The notes under the pieces were generated by a model. It was given only the letters and a program-made list of their open reading frames with translations. It had not been told where the DNA came from and did no database searches. Source: an uncultured Pseudomonadota bacterium (GTDB lineage Bacteria > Pseudomonadota > Gammaproteobacteria > Burkholderiales > Burkholderiaceae). Taken from it: a stretch of DNA of 11,497 bases. Both the position numbers and the translations under genes were made by a program. The stretch spans positions 1 through 11,497 of the forward strand of contig CAMLIZ010000146.1 in assembly GCA_946480245.1 (NCBI GenBank), written 5' to 3'. Below, in pieces: positions 6,959-11,497 of this stretch (the stretch's first letter is position 1; every line of letters starts with the position of its first letter).

Positions 6959-9745
6959 TCAGGCGGCAAGGGCCGGTTGCAGCACCGCAAGCACGCGGTT
7001 GCTTTCCGAGACCATACCATCGAGCAGGGCTTCCAGGCCCTCGGTCTCTTCCTGACGTATGCGCCGTTCCACATCGGCACACAGGCGCGACAGCTCCATT
7101 GCACCCACGCTGGCCGCCGAGGACTTCAGCGTATGCGCCACATGTCGCATCGCAGCATGGTCGCCGGAGGCCCGGGCCTCCTGCAATTGCTGCAGCAAGC
7201 GTTGCAGCGAGCCCTCGAAGGCCTTGAGCACCCGCTCCAGCAGCCCGTTGGCCCCCGTGGGATCGAGCTCGCGCAGGCGGTCGAGCGCCTGGGCATCGAG
7301 CACGCGCTTCACCGGCGCCAGCCGGTCGGTGTCGGCCGGCGCCGCACCCGCGGCACCCTTGGCGTCGTCGCTGTCCACGGGGGCAGCGGCAGGAAGGCGA
7401 CGGTTCAGCATGGTGTGCAACTGGCTTTGCCGGAAAGGTTTGGACAGATAGTCATCGAAGCCTAACCCGAGGAAGCGTTCCTCGTCGCCGCCCAATGCGT
7501 TGGCCGTGACCGCGATCACGGGCGTCCGCGGCGGTGTCACGAACGGAAAGCGCGCGCTCGGTCCGCGCCGGAATCTCTGAAGGGCCTCGGTGCCGTCCAT
7601 CCCGGGCATCTGGATGTCCATCAGCACGAGGTCGTAGCGCTGCTCGCACAACGCGTTGAGCCCGTCCAGAGCGCCCGACGCCACCCGCACCTTGCAGCCC
7701 ATGGCGCGCAGCATCTGGCTGACGACTTCCTGGTTCACCGCGTTGTCTTCGATCACGAGGATGTGATGCCGCAGCGGCGCCGTCAAGGCCGGCCCCCCGG
7801 AAGCAGGCAGCGCCACGCCGAGCAGGGCCTGCCGCAGCTCGGCCTTGCGCACCGGCTTGGGCAGGAAGCCGTGAAAGCCGGCCGCCATCGCCGCCCGCGC
7901 TTCGTCGGGCGCCGCCACGGGGGACAACAGAATCAGCTTCATCTGCGGCTGGATGTCCCCGGCGCGCAAGGTCCGCGCCAGATCGAGGCCGTTCATGCCG
8001 GGCATCTGCATGTCGACCAGGGCCAGGTCGAAGCGAGGGTCGATGCCCGCGTCGCCACGCAGTACGCGCAGCGCCGCCGCCGGCCCTTCGGTCACCACCA
8101 CCCGCAGGCCCCAGGCGCCGAGCATGCTTTCGAGCACCGTGCGATGGGTCTGCTGATCTTCCACCACCAGCACGCGCAGCGGCGGCAGCGTTTGCGCCAC
8201 GCCGTCGATCTCGGCATCGCTACCTTGCGCCGGCGGCAGCGGCAGCGTGAAGCTGAAGCACGAACCGACACCCACCGCGCTGCGGGCCTCGATGTGCCCG
8301 CCCATCAGCACCACCAGCTGTTTGGAGATTGCCAGACCCAGGCCGGCACCGCCGTAGCGACGCGCCATGCCGTTGTGGCCCTGGGTGAAGGCGTTGAACA
8401 GCCGCGGCAGCACGTCGGCTTCGATGCCGATGCCGGTGTCGCGCACCTCGAAGCGCAGCATCGCGCCGCTCTCGGCGCGCGCGAGGGTCACGGTCACCTC
8501 GCCGGCCTCGGTGAACTTGATCGCGTTGGCGACCAGGTTCGTCAGCACCTGGCGCAGCCGCAGCGGGTCGCCGTGCACGCGCGCCGGCAGGCCCGGCTGC
8601 TCGTGGAAACCCAGCTCCACCCGCTTCTCGTGGGCGCGCGCGCTGAGCAGCTCCAGCGTGTCCTCCACCACCCCGCGCAGGCTGAAGTCGCAGGGCGCCA
8701 GCTCGAGCTTGCCGGCCTCGATCTTCGAGAAGTCGAGGATGTCGTTGATGATCTCCAGCAGCGATTCGCCCGAGCGGTACACGGCCTGGGCGAAGCGACG
8801 CTGCTTGTCGGTGAGCGGCGTGCCCAGCAGCAGCTCGGTCATGCCGAGGATGCCGTTCATCGGCGTGCGGATCTCATGGCTCATGTTGGCCATGAACTGG
8901 CTCTTGGCCTGGCTCGCGCTCTCGGCCGCGTCGCGCGCCCGCTGCAGTTCCAGCTCGTGCTCGCGGTCGCCGGTGACGTCGGTGATCAGGCCGTAGACGC
9001 ATTGCTCGCCGTCGTGCAGCGTCTGCGCCCGCGTGCGCGAGCGCAACCATCGCACCCCCTGGGTGGCGTGCTGCACGCGGAAGGTCACGTCCACCGGCTC
9101 GCCGCGGCATTCGCGCTCGAAACGGCCGAAGTACACCTCCTGGTCCTCCGGCAGCACGCGCTCGAAGAAGCAGTGCGGCGCACGCACCAGCTCCTCCTGC
9201 GCCACGCCCCAGGCCTGCAGCGCCTGCGGCGAGATGAAATGGAAGCGCGTCCGGGTGAGATCGGCCACGAAGACGCCGTCGTCCACGGCGGCGGCGAACT
9301 CCTGGAAGCGCAGGCGCGACTCGGCCAGCTCGAGCTGGGCGCGGCGCTCGGCACTCACGTCGCGCGCCACGGCCACCAGCGCCACCGGGGCTCGACCGCC
9401 CGGGCATACGGCGAGAAAGCGCGCGTTCACGATGCGCGGCAGCGGCGTGCGCCCGAGCACGGGGAACTCGTGCTCCACCACGCGGCGCTCCTGCAGGGCA
9501 CGGCGCATCGCCGGCTCCACCTCCGGCGGCAGCAGGCCGCGGAAGGCCTCGTGCACCGGCAGGCCCAGAGCCGACGGCGGGATGCCGAGTTCGCTCACCG
9601 CCTGCGGGTTCAGGTAGGCGATGCGCAGGTCGGGCGCCTGCATCACGATCACGCTGGCCGGCAGGCTGTCGGCGAGCGCGCGCAGGAACTCCGCGTCGCG
9701 CATCAGCGCGTCGGCATCGTCCAGCGGCGGGCGGGTGATCGGCAT
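6959..9745 (-). CDS. Soluble hybrid histidine kinase: PAS-PAS-HisKA-HATPase-REC-REC-HPt
   Basis: 928-residue (from ATG 9745) phosphorelay kinase of the BarA/ArcB-like multi-domain type, with no membrane helix. Domains in order: PAS (about 18-133), a second PAS of the PAS_3 style (148-260), HisKA with His290 in MSHEIRTPMNG, HATPase_c (391-504) with Asn407, DTGIG (436-440) and GAGLGL, REC1 (524-642) with Asp578 in VDMQMPG, REC2 (661-780) with Asp710 in MDIQMPG, and HPt (828-923) with His871 in HTLKSSAASVG. All phosphotransfer residues are present, so the relay looks functional. The signal sensed by the PAS domains is unknown. The open frame extends to a TTG at 9901, but that stretch is not domain-like and enters the divergent promoter region. 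No strong Shine-Dalgarno precedes 9745, and an ATG at 9703 (MRDAEFLRAL) is also possible. It is first in the four-gene c-di-GMP operon; the next gene encodes its probable response regulator. Confidence 0.93.
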   Translation of the reverse strand: MPITRPPLDDADALMRDAEFLRALADSLPASVIVMQAPDLRIAYLNPQAVSELGIPPSALGLPVHEAFRGLLPPEVEPAMRRALQERRVVEHEFPVLGRTPLPRIVNARFLAVCPGGRAPVALVAVARDVSAERRAQLELAESRLRFQEFAAAVDDGVFVADLTRTRFHFISPQALQAWGVAQEELVRAPHCFFERVLPEDQEVYFGRFERECRGEPVDVTFRVQHATQGVRWLRSRTRAQTLHDGEQCVYGLITDVTGDREHELELQRARDAAESASQAKSQFMANMSHEIRTPMNGILGMTELLLGTPLTDKQRRFAQAVYRSGESLLEIINDILDFSKIEAGKLELAPCDFSLRGVVEDTLELLSARAHEKRVELGFHEQPGLPARVHGDPLRLRQVLTNLVANAIKFTEAGEVTVTLARAESGAMLRFEVRDTGIGIEADVLPRLFNAFTQGHNGMARRYGGAGLGLAISKQLVVLMGGHIEARSAVGVGSCFSFTLPLPPAQGSDAEIDGVAQTLPPLRVLVVEDQQTHRTVLESMLGAWGLRVVVTEGPAAALRVLRGDAGIDPRFDLALVDMQMPGMNGLDLARTLRAGDIQPQMKLILLSPVAAPDEARAAMAAGFHGFLPKPVRKAELRQALLGVALPASGGPALTAPLRHHILVIEDNAVNQEVVSQMLRAMGCKVRVASGALDGLNALCEQRYDLVLMDIQMPGMDGTEALQRFRRGPSARFPFVTPPRTPVIAVTANALGGDEERFLGLGFDDYLSKPFRQSQLHTMLNRRLPAAAPVDSDDAKGAAGAAPADTDRLAPVKRVLDAQALDRLRELDPTGANGLLERVLKAFEGSLQRLLQQLQEARASGDHAAMRHVAHTLKSSAASVGAMELSRLCADVERRIRQEETEGLEALLDGMVSESNRVLAVLQPALAA

Positions 9746-9840
9746 GGGTGGCGGCAGCAAGGCAGGCGCCGGCAAAGCACGCCCCAACCGCAGGCGCTCG
9801 ACCAGCCTCCCAGGTTTCGGCTGCGAACGCGCAAACTTGA

Positions 9841-9856
9841 GTGCACACAAGTGCAC
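9841..9856. promoter_or_regulatory. Paired GTGCAC motif, possible operator
   Basis: GTGCAC-ACAA-GTGCAC: two copies of a self-complementary hexamer separated by four bases, so the outer halves form an inverted repeat. It lies between the two divergent kinase genes. Its centre is about 60 bases upstream of the predicted start of the plus-strand transcript, a position usual for an activator. It would lie upstream of any minus-strand promoter closer to 9745. The regulator is unknown. Confidence 0.4.
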
Positions 9857-9874
9857 AGGCCGCACAGCCCCGCA

Positions 9875-9902
9875 TTGCCGCGGCCAGACCGCTTCATACA
9901 AT
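9875..9902 (+). promoter_or_regulatory. Predicted sigma70 promoter giving a leaderless kinase mRNA
   Basis: TTGCCG at 9875-9880 (-35) and TACAAT at 9897-9902 (-10, one mismatch to TATAAT) are spaced by 16 bases. Transcription would be expected to begin about seven bases after the -10 box, at or within a base or two of the ATG at 9909. No Shine-Dalgarno sequence precedes that ATG, which fits a leaderless message. Confidence 0.5.
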
Positions 9903-9908
9903 GCCCCG

Positions 9909-11201
9909 ATGCACCGTGCGATCGAACCCCGCGCCGAGGCGACGCGTCCTGGCCTCGTGCGCTACGCCGTCGCAGCGGCGCTGATGGCGGCGGCGATCGG
10001 TGTGGGCTGGTCCATGTGGGCCGGCGCCGACGTTGAAGCCTCCGCCGCCAACAACCCGGGTCGCTCACCCTGGGGTTTCGGCACCGTCGCCCTGCTGCTG
10101 GTGGCGGGCTGCGCCGGCCTCGCCGGCCACTTCCACGCGCGCGCGCGGCAGGTGCAGGCCAAGCCCGCGGCGACAGGCACCGACGTCGATGCAGGCCAGC
10201 AGGCCGCGATGGAGCTGATGCTGCGCAGCATGCCGGGGCCCACCTGGCTCTTCCGTCGCGACGGCGAGCAGGACCCGCTGCGCCTGTGGCGTTGCAACGA
10301 CGCCGCCGACGCGCTGTTGCAGGGCCAGCCGCGCCCCGCCGACTGGGCTGCGCTGCAAGCGGCGTTGCCCGGCCCGTTGCAGCAGGCGGTGCGCCAGCTG
10401 GCCCCGGGGCAGAGCCTGCAACAGGCGGGCTGGGCGCTGCGGCTGGAGCAGTACCACCATCGTGGCGGCGCCGGTGCCACCCAGATGCTGGTGATGTTGC
10501 CGGCCGCGGCGCCGGCAGCCAGCGAGGACGTGGCCGACCACGAGGCCTTCAGCTACACCGTGTCGCACGACCTGCGCGCGCCGCTGCGCGTGGTGGACGG
10601 CTTCACGCGCATCCTGAAGGAAGACTACGGCCGCGTGCTGGACCGCATCGGCAACGACCACCTCGACCGCGTGCTGGGCGCGGCGGCGCGCATGAACAGC
10701 ATGATCGACGCGCTGCTCGCGCTGGCGCAGTTGTCCACGCAGCCGCTGGCGCGCCAGCCGGTCAACCTGTCGCAGCTGGCCGGCTTCATCGTCGATGACC
10801 TGCGGCGCGAGGCTCCGCAGCGCCAGGCCGAGGTGAGCATCCAGCCGGCGCTGATGGCACATGGCGACCCCACCCTGCTGCGCCTGGTGCTCGAGAACCT
10901 GATCGGCAACGCCTGGAAGTACAGCGCCAAGTGCACGCAGGCGCGCATCGCGTTCGAGCGCTGCAGCATCGAGGGCCGCGAGGTGTTCATGGTGCGCGAC
11001 AACGGGGCCGGCTTCGACATGCGCTTCGCCGATCGGCTGTTCGGCGTGTTCCAGCGCCTGCACAGCGCCAACGACTTCCACGGCACCGGTGTGGGCCTGG
11101 CGTCGGTGCGCCGCATCGTGCGGCGCCATGGCGGCGAGGTGTGGGCCGAGTCGGAGGTGGGCCAGGGCGCGCGCTTTTACTTCACGCTGCCATCGCGCTA
11201 G
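9909..11201 (+). CDS. Membrane-bound sensor histidine kinase (bacteriophytochrome-like HisKA/HATPase)
   Basis: 430-residue kinase. Two membrane helices (about 19-38 and 55-74) enclose a short periplasmic loop of about 16 residues. A cytoplasmic PAS-like region (about 97-200) without clear ligand motifs follows. HisKA has His220 in FSYTVSHDLRAPLRVVDGF, the form seen in phytochrome-type kinases. HATPase_c has Asn330 and Asn334, DNGAGFD (364-370) and GTGVGL (392-397), so the enzyme should be active. It has no receiver domain. I chose ATG 9909 because the protein becomes domain-like there and a promoter is spaced to start the mRNA at that ATG; the frame upstream to 9621 is antisense to the hybrid kinase. 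It diverges from the c-di-GMP operon and abuts, tail to tail, the ANTAR regulator gene. Its partner regulator is not certain, and the tiny loop makes a membrane or cytoplasmic signal likelier than a periplasmic ligand. Confidence 0.92.
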   Translation: MHRAIEPRAEATRPGLVRYAVAAALMAAAIGVGWSMWAGADVEASAANNPGRSPWGFGTVALLLVAGCAGLAGHFHARARQVQAKPAATGTDVDAGQQAAMELMLRSMPGPTWLFRRDGEQDPLRLWRCNDAADALLQGQPRPADWAALQAALPGPLQQAVRQLAPGQSLQQAGWALRLEQYHHRGGAGATQMLVMLPAAAPAASEDVADHEAFSYTVSHDLRAPLRVVDGFTRILKEDYGRVLDRIGNDHLDRVLGAAARMNSMIDALLALAQLSTQPLARQPVNLSQLAGFIVDDLRREAPQRQAEVSIQPALMAHGDPTLLRLVLENLIGNAWKYSAKCTQARIAFERCSIEGREVFMVRDNGAGFDMRFADRLFGVFQRLHSANDFHGTGVGLASVRRIVRRHGGEVWAESEVGQGARFYFTLPSR

Positions 11202-11497
11202 CTAGGCCTCGCGCCCCGGCAAGGCAAGCAGCTCCACCGCTTCCACCAGGCGCTCGGCCTGTGCCTTCAGCGAGCGGCCATCGGCTTGTGCCAGGCGCGC
11301 CAACCGTTCGCGCGCCTCCTGCCGCGGCAGCGAGTAGCGGTGCATCACGATGCCGACGGCGATGGCAATGGTGTCTGCACTGTCGTCGTTGCCGACATGG
11401 CCGTGGCCTTGCGTCGCCGGCGGGGTGTTGCGCGCAGCCACGGTGGCAAACGCGGCTTCCACGGTGGGCACGATCTGGCCGATGTCCAGCGGCTTGA
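11202..11497 (-). CDS. ANTAR-domain response regulator, C-terminal part (5' end beyond window)
   Basis: About 98 residues of the C-terminus are visible. The frame is open through the right edge, so the gene starts outside. The first residues, KPLDIGQIVPTVEAAF, fit the end of a receiver domain, with the conserved Lys of the KP pair. After a Gly/His/Asp-rich linker comes an ANTAR domain (AIAVGIVMHRYSLPRQEARERL through AERLVEAVELL). The ANTAR family (AmiR, NasT) binds paired stem-loops in nascent mRNA and prevents termination. The likely whole is a NasT-like REC-ANTAR regulator of nitrogen or amide metabolism, but the receiver core is not in the window. Its TAG stop is directly next to the TAG of the convergent kinase gene, with no base between. 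Whether that kinase phosphorylates it is open. Confidence 0.85.
   Translation of the reverse strand, partial: KPLDIGQIVPTVEAAFATVAARNTPPATQGHGHVGNDDSADTIAIAVGIVMHRYSLPRQEARERLARLAQADGRSLKAQAERLVEAVELLALPGREA

Noticed and set aside
3854..7465. 1203-codon open frame on the plus strand across the cyclase, the response regulator and part of the hybrid kinase
   Set aside because: It is antisense to three genes with complete domain motifs. Its product is a His/Gln/Arg/Ala/Leu-rich mix with no recognisable domain, as expected for a mirror frame in GC-rich DNA.
9858..9885. GGCCGC ... GCGGCC inverted repeat around the kinase -35 box
   Set aside because: The arms are six bases of pure G/C in a GC-rich region, so chance occurrence is likely.
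9746..9901. N-terminal extension of the hybrid kinase to a TTG at 9901
   Set aside because: It adds 52 residues with no domain character and would cover the divergent promoter region and the paired GTGCAC motif. A start at 9745 or 9703 fits the PAS domain better.
7763..10036. 757-codon open frame on the plus strand opposite the hybrid kinase
   Set aside because: It mirrors the kinase codons, has low-information composition, and runs into the real kinase gene at 9909 in another frame.

Overview
The window is GC-rich DNA from a Gram-negative bacterium. The aa3-type cytochrome oxidase, the DUF2244 and DUF421 proteins and the many two-component and c-di-GMP proteins suggest a betaproteobacterium of the order Burkholderiales. 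This assignment rests on protein style and base composition and is tentative. No tRNA, rRNA, insertion sequence, phage gene or CRISPR array is visible. Coding density is very high, and no gene-free stretch reaches 300 bases; the longest is 9746-9908.

Left part (1-1497, minus strand): a DUF2244 membrane protein is followed, with a 4-base ATGA overlap, by ctaD (cytochrome c oxidase subunit I), which runs off the left edge after 318 residues. Reading away from this pair on the plus strand are an unrecognised 88-residue protein (1613-1879) and a single-domain PilZ protein (1920-2270). The divergent gap between the two gene pairs carries a 9-bp inverted repeat.

Central part (2298-9745, minus strand): four tightly spaced genes look like one signalling operon, read right to left. 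They are a soluble hybrid histidine kinase (PAS-PAS-HisKA-HATPase-REC-REC-HPt), a response regulator with REC-PAS-GGDEF-EAL domains, a soluble diguanylate cyclase with an intact GGEEF motif, and a DUF421 membrane protein. The likely logic is a His-Asp-His-Asp phosphorelay that ends on the REC domain of the GGDEF/EAL protein and so tunes c-di-GMP. The diguanylate cyclase is a second source of c-di-GMP, and the convergent PilZ protein is a possible receptor. The GGDEF domain of the response regulator has an unusual insert of about 20 residues directly before its signature motif.

Right part (9746-11497): a 163-bp divergent control region holds a paired GTGCAC motif and a good sigma70-like promoter. 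That promoter would start the mRNA of a membrane-bound histidine kinase (9909-11201) at or next to its ATG, making it leaderless. The kinase gene ends back to back with the end of an ANTAR-type response regulator gene, which enters from the right edge on the minus strand.
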